Source: Chamaelirium japonicum
Lineage: Eukaryota; Streptophyta; Magnoliopsida; Liliales; Melanthiaceae
NCBI GenBank assembly: GCA_947650365.1
Contig: OX393557.1
Location: forward strand, 49,749,472-49,813,471
Direction of reading: 5' to 3'
DNA: 64,000 bases
Shown: piece after piece, positions 25,401 through 36,860 of the stretch
How the letters are laid out: the number at the start of each line of letters is the position of its first letter
Numbering within the stretch: the stretch's first letter is position 1
The notes under the pieces: generated by a model
What the model saw: the letters and a program-made list of their open reading frames with translations, nothing else
The model's database searches: none
What the model was told of the DNA's origin: nothing
Position numbers and translations under genes: made by a program

Positions 25401-27600
25401 AACTTATGATTTTTCAACGCTTGGACTCTAAATTTATCAATCAGAGGTGAAATTATTAAAATATCTAATTAGAACTTGTTCGCAAGTCTGAAATACAAAA
25501 AAAAAATCCAAGTATGAATTGTCGGATACCGATCCGATGCCGATCCGATGCCGATCCGATCGAATCCAAACCAATTTCAAATCCAAAACACGCTAACTTA
25601 TGATTTTTCAACACTTAGACTCTAAATTTGTCAATCGGTGGTAAAATTGTTAAAATATCTAATTAGAACTAGCTCGCAAGTTTGAAATACAAAATAATTC
25701 CAACTACGAATTATCGGATGTCAATCCAATGACGATCAGATCAAAGCCAAACCAATTTCAAATCCGAAACACGCTAACTTATTATTTTTCAACGCTTAGA
25801 CACTAAATTTGTCAATTGGAGATGAAATTGTTAAAATATATAATTAGAACTTGCTCGCAAGTCCGAAATGCAAAAAAAATTCAAGTAGGAATTGTCGGAT
25901 GCCATTCCGATGATGATCCGACCGAATCCAAACAAATTTCAAATCCGAAACACGCTAATTTATGATTTTTCAACCCTTAGACTCTAAATTGGTCAATCAG
26001 AGGCGAGATTCTTTAAATATCTAATTAGAACTTGCTCGCAAGTCCGAAATCCTAAAAAATCCAAGTACAAATTGTTGGATGCTGATCCGATGATGATCCG
26101 ACCGAATCCAAACCAATTTCAAATCCGAAACATGCTAACTTATGATTTTTCAACGCGTAGAATCTAAATTTGTCAATCGGAGGCGAAATTGTTAAAATAT
26201 CTAATTAGAACTTGCTCGCAAGTCCAAAATATGAAAAAAAAATCCAGAATTGTTGGATGCCAATCCGATGACAATCCGACCGAATCCAAACCAATTTTAA
26301 ATCCGAAACACGCTAACTTATGATTTTTCAACGCGTAGACTCTAAATTTATCAATCGAAGACGAAATTGTTGAAATATCTAATTAGAACTCGCTTACAAG
26401 TCTGAAATACAAAAAAAAATCCAAGTACAAATTGTCGGATACCGATCCGATGACGATCCGACCGAATCCAAACCAATTTCAAATCCGAAACACACTAACT
26501 TATGATTTTTCAACGCGTAGACTCTAAATTTGTCAATCGGAGACGAAATTGTTAAAATATCTAATTAGAACTCGCTCGCAAGTCTGAAATACGAAATAAT
26601 TCTATGTACGAATTGTCGGATGCCGATCCAATGACGATCCGGCCGAATCCAAACCAATTTTATATCTGAAATACGCTAACTTATGATTTTTCAACGCGTA
26701 GACTCTAAATTTGTCAATCAGAGGCAAAATTGTTAAAATATCTAATTAGAACTCGCTCGCAAGTCGGAAATACGAAAAAAATCCAAGTACGAATTGTCGG
26801 ATGGCGATCCGAAGACGATCTGATCGAATTCAAACCAATTTCAAGTCTGAAACACGCTAACTTATAATTTTTCAATGCGTAGAATCTAAATTTGTCAATC
26901 GGAGGTAAAATTGTTAAAATATCTAATTAAAACTTGCTTGCAAGTCTGAAATACGAAAAAAATCTAAGTACGAAATATCGGATGGCGATCCGACGACAAT
27001 CCGATCGAATCCAAACTAATTTCAAATCCGAAACACGCTTACTTATGATTTTTCATCACGTAGACTTTAAATTTATCAATAGGAGGCATAATTATTAAAA
27101 TATCTAATTAGAATTTGCTCGCAAGTCCGAAATACGATAACAATCCATGTACGAATTGTCGGATGCTGATCCGATGCCGATCCGACCGAATCCAAACCAA
27201 TTTCAAATTCGAAACACGCTAACTTATGATTTTTCAACACTTAGACTCTAAATTTATCAATCGGAGGCGAAATTGTTAAAATATTTAATTAGAACTTGCT
27301 CGCAAGTCCGAAATACGAAAAAAATCCAAGTACAAATTGTCGGATACCGATCCGATGATGATCCCACCGAATCCAAATCAATTTCAAATCTGAAATACGC
27401 TAATTTATAATTTTTCAATGCTTGGACTCTAAATTGGTCAATCGGAGGGTAAATTCTTAAAATATCTAATTAGAACTCGCTTGCAAGTCCGAAATACGAA
27501 TTATCGGATGCTGATCCGATGACGATCCGATCGAATCCAAACCAATTTCAAATCCGAAACACACTAACTTATGATTTTTCAATGCTTAGACTCTAAATTA
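22440..27600. repeat. 181-bp satellite-like array, about 28 copies, inside CACTA 2
   Basis: The phrase ACACGCTAACTTATGATTTT recurs about every 181 bp from about 22,690 to 27,561. Each is followed by TAGACTCTAAATTTGTCAATC, GTTAAAATATCTAATTAGAA, CTCGCTCGCAAGTCCGAAAT and GATCCGATGACGATCCGA. Copies differ by point changes and short indels, so the array is not recent. It lies between the TnpA-like gene and the right subterminal region, and no gene is in it. Confidence 0.96.
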
Positions 27601-28409
27601 TAGATATAAACTATTTTTTTAACAAATACATGTTAATTGCAGGATGTGCAGCGTTAGGGGTTAAGAGCACCAGCGTTGGTGCCGGGCGGTGTGGGGTGGT
27701 TGAGCTAGGGCACGCAGCTTCCCTCAATTTTGGATTGTGTAAAAATAATTTTATAATAAATATGTGGTCATTTTTTGGTTTTGTCTATAATTGTCTGGTA
27801 TTGTGGTAATATTTGATAAATTATGGTAATGGTAATTTGTGGTAATATTTGATAAATTGTGGTAATGGTAATTTGTGGTAATATTTGATTTTGTCAATTA
27901 TGATAATATTTGAATATATTATGGTATTGTTGTAAATCATAGAAATTAAATAAATTATTTTAGTAATTTTTTAAAAAAAATTATACTTTTTTACCGACTG
28001 AATTTATAAATTTCGTCGGCAATAAGCTATTTTATTTTTTTAAATAATTTATATATTGCTGACGGAAATTTTTCGTCCGTCGGTAATATATAAAGTATTA
28101 CCAATGGTAATACTGTCAGCCGTCGGTAATAAGATTATATATTGCCGACGGAAGAAAAAAATTATGTCGGTAATAATCAATTATATTTTTAATTAAATAT
28201 AAATATAGTACCCACGGAGACATAATAACCGTCGGTATTAATTATTAATATCGACGGAAATTTTTTGTTCGTTGTCGATTTTTTTCGATGCCTTTTTTCC
28301 CGACAGACTAGCGACGGAAATGGTGTCCGTTTCGATAAATCTTTGCCGACGGAAAAGAAACTTGATCGATGGATATATTCCGTCGGTAAAAACTGTTTTT
28401 TTTGTAGTG
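27601..28409. other. Right end of CACTA 2: spacer and subterminal repeats
   Basis: After the array there is an acceptor-like TTAATTGCAG and about 90 bp of GC-rich sequence that could be a last TnpA exon. Then come repeats of ATTTGTGGTAATATTTGATAA, and from 27,990 dense ACCGACGG/CCGTCGGTAAT subterminal motifs. No separate gene is supported. Confidence 0.7.
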
Positions 28410-29693
28410 AACCCAAGGGCTGGATGGACCGGGGAGATGCTTCAGGGTCCTCTTCCCCTCCCGCCGCCTCCTGGACGACGTGTCGTCTAGGGGCCCTTTT
28501 GACCTAGAGGGTTTCACCCTCAGAGTGGAGCGTTGGTCGGAGGAGATCGGCTCGGAGGGCAGGCTCCCGGTGGCGACAGTCGAGCACGCATCTCGGGCCT
28601 CCCCCACCATGCTTGGTACCCCTCGGCTCTTTCCTCCTGGGCGGGCAAATTTGGGACGGTCCTCTCCACCAGCTGCGACATGAAGGGGTCCAACTCCCTG
28701 GCCCATTGCTCCATCCTACTGAAGACCCGCTTCCCCCATTGCATTCCGGAGAGCCGGCGGATCCTGGTTAGGCAGCACCTCTACCTCCTCCGGATTAACC
28801 AAGAGATCCTCTCCCATCGCTACTCCTCCCCGCCTGTCTCCCCAGACCTGGGGCGGTCAACCTCGGGAGTAGGCATTCTTGGCCCTCATCCTGACTCGAG
28901 CAGCCGCGGACGTCCGACCCCTCCGCAGCAGCCGCAGCCAGGCCCAACGGGGACCTCCTCAGGCTCGGTGGGGATGCCCTCCGGCCTGGCCACCACCCCA
29001 GGACCTGCTCCTAGGCAGGAGGGTATGGCTAACACTCCTACAGACCTGGCTTTCCTTGTTAACCATGCAGAAAACCACGATGTGCATTTACCCCGACCCT
29101 CTTTGGTCTTTTCCTCTGGCATGGGATCGAGGGCGGGGCCTTTGGTCTACCTCATTGATCTTGAAGATTTCTCGGACGACATCTCTGGCCCACCAGGTTT
29201 CCCAGAGTCTGCAGCCTTCCAGGCCCCAACTCCCGTGGCTTGCTTTGAGGGCTCCCCCCCTGGGCCGACCCCTGCTCGGGATCGGCCACCACATCTACTA
29301 TGATTGCTTGACCCTTGCTCTCAAGGAAGAGACCGCGACGGACATAGCGGCCAGGGAGACGGCTCCAACTGGACGTCGGGGGCACCACCTATAGGCGACT
29401 AGGAGGAGCGCGCGCCAGTTTTTAAGGAAGGTGGAGGAGGGCTGACTAGAGGAGGTGGACTTTTTGGACTGTGGGACCGGGGACGACTCCTCCGCTCCAT
29501 TGCCGCCCAATTTTCTGGAGGAGAGCCTGATCCTCTCCTTAGCGGTGGACTGTGGCTTCCGACCTCTCTCGGTTTGTAACCCTGAGGAGACCCGTCATTT
29601 TGTCGAGGCCCTCCGACAGATAGACAAAGATGTTTGATCTCTGGTTCTATGTGTTTTTTTTTTTTGGTCTGGTCGGCTCCCTTCTCCCCTTAT

Positions 29694-32600
29694 GAAGATT
29701 ATTAATTTCTTGGAATGTTCAGGGTCTGGGTAGTTCCTCAAAAAGGCAGGCGGTGAAATTCTTTGCGACCTCCCACGACGCAGATGTGATCTGCCTCCAG
29801 GAAACGAAGACAGTGGACCCTTCGAGGCGCTTCCTCCGATACCTCAGCAATAATAGGATTGACTCGTGGGAGTCCCGGGGGTCCGTCGTGACGACGAGAG
29901 GCATCCTTCTTGGTTGGGACAATGCGTTGTTCTCCCTAGTGGACCGGCTCTTCGGGGACTTCTCCATCTCGATCTCCCTTCGTAGCAGGACGGATGGAGC
30001 GACGTGGACTATCACCTCGGTCTATGGTCCGTCCGACCACCGCCTTTCCTTCGAGTTTTGGGAGGAGCTCCGGGCGGTCCAAGGTGCATTCCAGGGGCCT
30101 TGGGTTCTGAATGAAGATTTCAATGCTACCAGGTTCATCCATGAGAGAAGCGGGCATCACGGGAGTTGGAGAGAGATGGAGGCCTTCTCCTCCTTCGTGT
30201 CTGATTTTGGCCTAATTGATATCCCAATAGGGGGTAGGGCGTTCACTTGGTCCAACAGGAGAGAGCAGTCGATCTTTGCGAGGCTGGATCGTTTCGTAGT
30301 CTCGGCGGAGTGGGACTCCCTCTATCCCCTGTCCTCCTCGGTGGCCCTCATCTCCTTCCTATCTGATCACATACTAGTGCTTCTCGACACCGGGGTAGGG
30401 GGTAGGCGGAAGGCTCTGTTTCGATTCGAGTCGATGTGGACCCTCCAGGAAGGATTTGACGACCTGGTGGTGGCTTAGTGGGCGGCCGCTACGAGTTCCT
30501 CGGACTCGACACTAAACCTTTAGTCGAAGTTGAGGTTTGTGAAGAAGCTGATCTCTAGATGGGCTAGGGAGCATTTCGGGAGCGTGAAGAGGTGCAAGTC
30601 GGACCTTAAGCAGCGCATTAGGGAGCTGGAGATTCAAGAAGAATCGAGACCCCTAGAGCAGCCCGAGAGAGCCCTGAGGGAACGACTGTCATCTGAGCTG
30701 ATGGAGGTTCTGAACATGGAGGAGCTTCTGTGGATGCAACGGTCTAGGGATCGTTGGGTGGCGAAAGGGGATCAGAACACTAGATTCTTCCACAGTGTAG
30801 CGAGCGGTCGCCATAGGCGAAACCAGATCTCTTCCTTGGAGGTTGATGGGGACATTTTCAGCGACCAGCAGGGCACCCTCCGAGGGGCAACAAAGTTCTT
30901 CAAGAGGGAATTTGACCGCGACGCCTTCTACCTCCTTCCGATGGACTTGGACCACCTGCCTCTCCGGTGGATCTCCGACCGGGACCCGTTGATGAGGCCT
31001 TTCTCGGAGGAGGAGTTCCGGAGTGTTTTCTTTGATCAATCGACGTTAGGGGCGTCGGGCCCAGACGGGTTTCCCTTCCTCTTCTTTCAAAGGTATTGGG
31101 AGTCCCTTAAGCCAGATATTCTTTGTTTCCTTTTAGATTTCTTTGCAGGGAGGGTTCGTCTCAAGAGCCTCAACCACTCTTGGATCGTCCTCATCCCGAA
31201 GAAAGAAGGCGCTCGCTCCATCCGTGACTTCCGACCGATTAGCCTGTTGAACTGCATCTACAAGGCAGTTGCGAAGATCATATCGACCCGGCTGGCTACG
31301 TTGCTCCCGGATTTGATTGGCCACTCCCAGTCAGCTTTCATTAAAGGGAGGAGTATCCTGGATAGTGTGGCAACTGCCCAGGAGGTTCTTCACCACCTTC
31401 GCGAAGGGCGTTGTGAGGCGATGCTTCTCAAACTCGACTTCGAGAAGGCCTTCGATAGGCTCAGTTGGGGTTTCCTTCTCAAGCACCTGCATAGTAGGGG
31501 ACTCCCTTCCACTTGGCTCGACTGGATTGGAGACTGCCTCTTCTCTTTCAAACTTTCATGCCTTATCAATGGGGAAGTGGGCAACTCTTTTTTGATGCGC
31601 AGGGGAGTCAAGCAGGGTTGCCCCCTTTGTCCATTCCTCTTCATCCTGGCGGTGGATATTTTTGATGTGGTGCTGAGACAGACGGTCTAGTTAGGCCTCT
31701 TGGAAGGCATCAGATCGGAGAGTTGGGAGATCTTCAGCCTCCACTTCGTCGATGACACTCTGTTGTTCCTTAGGGCCGATCAGGCTCAGGCGATGGTCCT
31801 CAGGTTCCTCTTGCAGTGCTTCCGTCTGGCTTCGGGGCTGAAGGTCAACTTCACAAAATCAACTATACACTACTTGGGGGGGGGGGGGGGGGGGGGCAGC
31901 AGGACCTCCCTCGTGATCTATCGTCCATCCTTGGCTGCGGAATTGGCTCCCTACCTTTCCGCTACTTGGGGCTACCGATCTTAGACAGGCGCCTTCCACG
32001 AGATGGTTGGCTAGAACTCATCCAGAGGTTGGAGAAGCGGCTGGCCGAGTGGAAGAGGAACCTGCTCTCGATCGAGGGGCGTCTGACCCTGCATAACTCC
32101 GTCCTGTCGACAATCCCTTCCTACTATCTCTCCTTCTACCACTTCCCGACTTGGGTTATCAGCTGGATTGATCGGCTTTGCCGAATTTTCTTGTGGAGAG
32201 GGGCCTCTGGCGATGCAGGGTCGTATCCCCTTCTGGCTTGGGGTAGTGTCTACAAGTCCAAGGAACAATGGGGGTTGGGAGTCCTGAACTTGCGTGATTT
32301 CAACCAAGCGATACTGGGGAAATGGTGGTGGAGGCTGCAAACGGGTGCCGGGGACATCTGGAGGAATGTGATCTCGGTGAGATACTTCAGAAGATTCTCC
32401 CCCATTCATTCCAGATCTCGAGTCTCCGGGCCGATCTCGCCTTTCTAGAAGGGCATTTCCAAGGTCTCTCTGATCTATCGCTGCGGTTCCAGGTTGGTCG
32501 TGGGGAGTGGTCTGAAGATTTGTTTATGGGAAGACATTTGGCTGGGTGAACTCCCATTGAGGACGTTGTTCTTCAATCTCTACACCCTGGCTCCGATTAG

Positions 32601-33338
32601 ACAGGCTTCAGCACGTTCCCAGGATCGGGTACGTGGGGGGATCACTGACTGGAGACCGAGGTTCTCAGGGCTCGTTCCTTTGGAACTCATTCAGGAGCTC
32701 GACCAGCTGTTGGAGCTCCTAAGAGGGATTTCCCTCTCGGATTCGCCTGACCAGGAGGGATGGCGATGGACCAGATCGGGGGTCTACTCCGTTCGGAGCT
32801 GCTACTCCTTTCTGAACTTCGGGGGGATCCCTTGCCCTCCGGCGAAGGCAATCTGGCGGGCCAAGTGCCGCCCAAGACAAAGATCTTCATGCTTCTCACG
32901 CTCCGGAACAGAATCCTAACGAAGGTCAACCTTATGCGGAGGAACCATCCGGGGGTTTCTGACCCGACTTGCGGCCTGTGCGGTAGGGAATAGGAGGGTG
33001 CTGACCACCTGTTTATAGGGTGCGACTACTCGAGGACTGTGTGGACCCACTTCACTACCCGCCTGGGTGTCAGACCGATTCCGGATTCCGTAGCAGGATT
33101 GTGGGGACGATGACGTCGCAGGCGCTTCAGGGGTCTAAACAGACGCACTTGGGATATGCTTGCCATAGGGATCTCGGGGTCCTTATGGTTGGAGAGGAAT
33201 CAAAGAACCTTTGAGGGGCGCTCTCTGCTAGCGGATCGGACAATCCTCACGACGAAGTCGCTGGTTCACCTGTGGGCGTCCTTTGCTTCGGAAGAAGCGA
33301 AGGCTTTTCTGTTGAACCTTTGTATTAGCAATCCCTGA
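29694..33338 (+). pseudogene. LINE 1 ORF2 (endonuclease, reverse transcriptase, zinc-binding tail)
   Basis: The APE-type endonuclease (about 29,715-30,400) shows CLQETK, VYGPSDH, an altered catalytic motif (EDFN where GDFN is usual) and SDH. The reverse transcriptase (30,530-32,000) shows SGPDGFPFLFF, FRPISLLNCIYK, SAFIKGRSILDS and KQGCPLCPFLF. The catalytic box reads FVDD at 31745-31756 instead of the usual FADD/YADD. A G-run of about 18 bases near 31,876-31,894 shifts the frame. The RVT zinc-binding tail continues to 33,338. Stops occur at 30476-30478 and 31688-31690. The altered catalytic box and frameshifts argue for inactivity. Confidence 0.88.
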
Positions 33339-34500
33339 GCTGTAATTGTATACCCCTCTTCTTTCTAATAAACAGGTTGGGGTCCAGGCCGAACCCCCCC
33401 TCAATCTTTAGAGGGATTTCTCAAAAAAAAAAAAAATTATATAACATGAGTTTTCTTTTTAATAATATTATAATATAATATATAATAACTTTGTATTGCA
33501 GGTTGTGCATTGTCAACAAATGCATATGCTAAATTGACCATCAATCCTGATATAATTGAATCATATAATTTGCATAAATGGTAATATTTATTTAATTTTA
33601 TTTTTTTAATATTTAATGTATCAAATAATAAGTATTATTGATTTTAGGCTAAATGATGATAAATATGCGTAATTTCGACGATAAAAGTTTATACAATGTG
33701 GGATGTCTGCTAATGTACTAATAAGAGCTACATCTGTCATGCCTCGCCAGCTAAACGATATACCTTTTTATTATTCATTGGTACTGTAATATTTAATATT
33801 ATATTAATTTTATGTGTTTATAATTTACTAACTTGATTGTTTGGTTTAGTCTCTCTTCTTCAGGATAGATGTCATCATTTATGACATAGATATCAACAAA
33901 GATATGTGATATAATGCATGTGCTTCATGCTATTCTGAGATCGAAGAATTTAGACAATGGATGATCTGTAAACGTTGTTCTATGGTATATCCAAATATTA
34001 ACCTAAGGTAAAAATTTAGCCTTATATATATAACTTTAATTTTTATATCACAAACATATAATTATTCTGTAAAATTATAAGTTATGTTGTTTTATAGGTA
34101 TGCAATACATGTCGAAGCTGGAGATCGATATATCTAAGATTATAAATTTCTTAATATTTGGTGAAGATGTAGAATTAATAATTAAAAAATCATTACTAGA
34201 ATTAAAAAAACTTCTTTCAGGAGTAATTATAAATAATATTTATTCATGATATATAAATTAATTATCATGTCCTATTTATATGACATTTGTTTCTATTTAA
34301 TTTTCTTACAGAAAGAAAGAAAAAGATTAAAAAGTACTTTCTATCAAGAATATATGATCGATACACTTTTGTGATTGAAAAATCTGCTCTGAAAAATGAT
34401 CCATATAAACATGATGTCGTAGTCTATAATATTCTTTTAAACGAAATTTTTTTTTTTTTTTTCAACATATCAAGCAGAGCTACTATAATTTGAAACGAAA

Positions 34501-34978
34501 AGAAATGTAAGTTCTTATATAATTTTTCATCAACTATACTTCAACTTTGTTTTATTACAATTACTATTACTAACATTATTCTATATTTGTTGATTAATGA
34601 CAGATTAAATCAGTTGTGATGATGGAGCATCTTTACATGATTTTATTGGCATATGTATTGTTAAATTTTTGAATGATAAATATGACTATAATTTTTGTTA
34701 TTAAAATTTTTAGGTTGATATTATTATTTGGTTTATGCTATTATCATTTGTATTTCTATTTTATGCTTCAAATATGTAACTAAATATATATATCAAGATC
34801 TTTATTCTTGAAACCTTCTTTGAGATGCTAACTCTATTTCGAAGCATTCAGTGATTTATTGTCCTTAATGTCGTATTAGAGGTATCATTGTTCATAATTA
34901 TATTAACTATAATCCATTGTTCTTATGATATTTAGGTCTCACGATTATTTATGCTATCGATCCAGATAGATCCTGTTC
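34501..34978. other. AT-rich stretch after the RPA-like remnant
   Basis: No gene or repeat that I can identify. It lies between the last RPA-like exon and the Helitron-like hairpin and fits a 3' untranslated or terminal region. Confidence 0.5.
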
Positions 34979-35006
34979 CCCGTGCAGGGCACGGGTTTTT
35001 TACTTG
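34979..35006 (+). other. Helitron-like 3' terminal hairpin
   Basis: A perfect 7-bp stem with a 3-base loop (CCCGTGC AGG GCACGGG, 34979-34995) is followed by six T and then ACTTG. Plant Helitrons end in a GC-rich hairpin about 10 bases before CTRR. Here the end reads CTTG, one base away from CTAG. Together with the RPA1-like exons just upstream, this supports a decayed Helitron. No Rep/helicase sequence is in the window. Confidence 0.55.
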
Positions 35007-35017
35007 TTTGTCTCCTA

Positions 35018-35195
35018 ACCCAAGCCCAACCTGAATTTTGCATGACTTGGATTGGAAAAAGAATGTTGCTACTGGCACACCACACATTACTAGGGCTCCC
35101 AACTTAATAAAAAATAAAATACCAGATGTGCCCCCAAGTTCTCTCAATCATATTGATTGATAAGGACACTATCGTCTCAACCGTCGATGACATCT
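35018..35195 (+). repeat. Dispersed repeat, copy B
   Basis: Matches 11,372-11,545 in the same orientation with scattered substitutions (CTTGGATTGGAAAAAGAATG, TGGCACACCACA, AGGGCTCCCAACTT). It lies immediately after the Helitron-like hairpin. Confidence 0.75.
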
Positions 35196-35199
35196 GTCC

Positions 35200-36860
35200 C
35201 ATGGTGAAAGTTTTAAGAAGATTTAAATTTTTTTTATTGAAATTTAAAGTTTGGAGGTTTGAGCATTAGTTTGCTTTATCTCCTTTTTTAGATAAAACCT
35301 TTGTTTCCCTCCCTTTTGTGGATGAGAAGCTCTTATCCTCTTAATTTTTTAGTCCCACATTGCTATTGGGAATGAAGTTGAGCTAGAGGGTATATATAAA
35401 GCAGCTCACCTATCTTGTTTGTGTGAGATGAACAAGAGGGATTTTTGTGCTGCACTTACGCATGTATGCTGCGGTGAGTCAATTGCACCGCAACACATAC
35501 ATGAGGCATGGTTATTGAGCTTTAGGTGTGAAAATTTCCTGAACTTTGGTGGGGTGATCGACCTGATGGATTGTCATACTACGACAAGCATTGCGTAAAC
35601 TACTTTGATAGATTTAGCAATACAACCATACACATGGTGCATGTTCCCCTATTTCTCTAACTCTTGTCTGAAGCTCTCAGAGTTTCATGCCATAGGTCAA
35701 ATGGTGGAAACAATCAAGGCTCTATCATAGCATGACAATAATCACAAAAATTACACGAGAGATTTTGAAGTTACAACAGTTCATACACCCAACCATCAGG
35801 TTGACACTAATGCATACACGATCGCTGTGCTCCATCCCTCTACTGCTCTTTCATGGTCGATGCTCCCACAACCGATCCCTAGTGGATCACACTCCACGCG
35901 GATGTTACTCATCGAATGTCCTCAAGGAAAACACCAAGAGGGAGTTTTCAATCTGTAGTTACAACTCTGATTTTCCTTAATGGATATTACCCATCGTTGA
36001 TGCACTCTTTGGATAACACCATAGATTGAGATTTTGATTTCGATATGAATTTTGGTTTCGACCGCCACCGAAATGAAACACCAGTGCAAAACCCTGAAAG
36101 CATGTACTTCGGGTGACTTTAGTGCATTTCACAATATTTTGGATAATTTTACTGTATTCCGTATTAATTTTGTTGAAAATTTATTAAAATTTTGGTCAAA
36201 TCCTATGAGCCCATGAGATCATGTGCGCCGAAGTCTTGTTGATTATTTCAGTGGGTTGTCTACAGAAATAGACAAATTTCGTTCAAAATTTCTACCTCCG
36301 TGTGACTTTCGAGCAGATTTTGATTGAAACCACGTGGGGCTCGAAATCCAATGAAATCTTTCAGTGGCTTTTAGTGAAAAATTGACACTTTCAGTAATTT
36401 CGAAAGAGGTTTTTGATAATTTCGAACAAAGTTTGCACATTTAGAGGTTGATGGGCTGAAGCCTATAAGTTGAACCCATTAGTTTCGTTGATAGCAACAG
36501 ATTTTGACCGAAAGATCCTGATTTTGCCACTTAACCTTCAGATTTTGATCAAAATTTTTGAATTTCGACTAAAATCTCCAGATCTTCGCTAAACTTTGAT
36601 GCAAGCATGAAATAATCTGCTAAAACCAGCCGAGTGGAAGTATTACAAGAGCGACATACTCAGTACTACTTGATTGTGTTTAGTAGAGGAAATGCATGTA
36701 TAATATATAATCTTCATGAGTATTCAATGTTGTAAGTTTTGCCACAAATAGGTCATTCCATACTAAAACTTCAATGACATACTCAGTAATACTCTCTTTT
36801 ATCGGTATTTTCCATGGTTTGTGATTTTGATTTCGTGTTTGGTTTCAATGGAACCAGAAC
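35200..36860 (+). other. Unassigned stretch with an LTR-like promoter
   Basis: Near 35,359-35,410 is TAGTCCCACATTG ... GAGGGTATATATAAAGCAGC, the arrangement seen in promoters of plant LTR retrotransposons, with a TATA box at about 35,390-35,398. The rest holds no frame I recognise. It may be the LTR and leader of the copia element that follows, but it does not match the LTR starting at 46,208, so that link is unproven. Confidence 0.4.

Larger units (their letters stand above)
14335..28409 (+). mobile_element. CACTA element 2 (14.1 kb) with TNP2-like and TnpA-like genes and an internal satellite array
   Basis: The left end is CACTACAAGAAAGAGG at 14335 and the right end TTTTTGTAGTG at 28409. 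Flanking triplets are GAC and AAC, a target duplication with one difference. Both ends have clustered ACCGACGG/CCGTCGGT motifs (14,360-14,690 and 27,990-28,395). It is inserted in ORF1 of LINE 1. Both transposition genes are present but decayed. Confidence 0.93.
13574..29637 (+). pseudogene. LINE 1 ORF1 (Gag-like, zinc knuckles and DUF4283), interrupted
   Basis: The first part (13574-14334) encodes a Pro/Arg-rich stretch and two CCHC-like knuckles (CFRYGERGHQIRAC and CFHCRGVGHSARHC, one Cys of the first changed to Tyr). CACTA element 2 interrupts it at 14335. The second part resumes at 28410 with DUF4283-like sequence (LEGFTLRVERW ... ARISGLPHHAW) and a Pro-rich tail, spread over shifting frames. 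The role by family is RNA binding in the retrotransposition particle. Several frameshifts and stops make it non-functional. Confidence 0.75.
13567..33435 (+). mobile_element. L1-type LINE 1, split by a CACTA element
   Basis: An 11-bp target duplication, ATTATATAACA, flanks it at 13556-13566 and 33436-33446. The element ends in a run of A after GGGATTTCTC. Without the nested CACTA (14335-28409) it is about 5.8 kb, the same size as LINE 2 at 39742-45538, so it appears full length. It lies in an intron of the RPA-like remnant. Removing it leaves an intron of about 120 bp. Confidence 0.92.
11590..34500 (+). pseudogene. Replication protein A large-subunit-like gene, decayed, split by nested transposons
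   Basis: Exon pieces at 13396-13505, 33502-33580, 33648-33780, 33864-34007, 34098-34222 and about 34312-34490 encode consecutive parts of an RPA1-like protein. An OB-fold strand (MTLWNRYVKEI) leads into KYRC, which continues as ALSTNAYAKLTINPDI across the giant intron. A Cys4-type zinc ribbon (YNACASCYSEIE ... ICKRCSMVYP) and a C-terminal OB fold (LIFGEDVELII) follow. RPA1 binds single-stranded DNA, and plant Helitrons often carry RPA1-like genes. TGA at 33907-33909 replaces an expected Trp, and 33648-33780 has further stops, so it is dead. A short upstream piece (about 11594-11616) precedes the first CACTA insertion, and the N-terminal half is not visible. It is either a Helitron gene or a host paralogue; the hairpin at 34979 favours a Helitron. 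Confidence 0.75.

Noticed and set aside
22440..27600. Centromeric satellite
   Set aside because: The unit length is suggestive, but the array lies inside a CACTA with defined ends and there is no evidence of centromeric location.
31876..31894. Long G-run as a quadruplex or programmed frameshift site
   Set aside because: A homopolymer in a dead LINE is more simply slippage or sequencing error. LINE 2 has its own different G-runs at other places.
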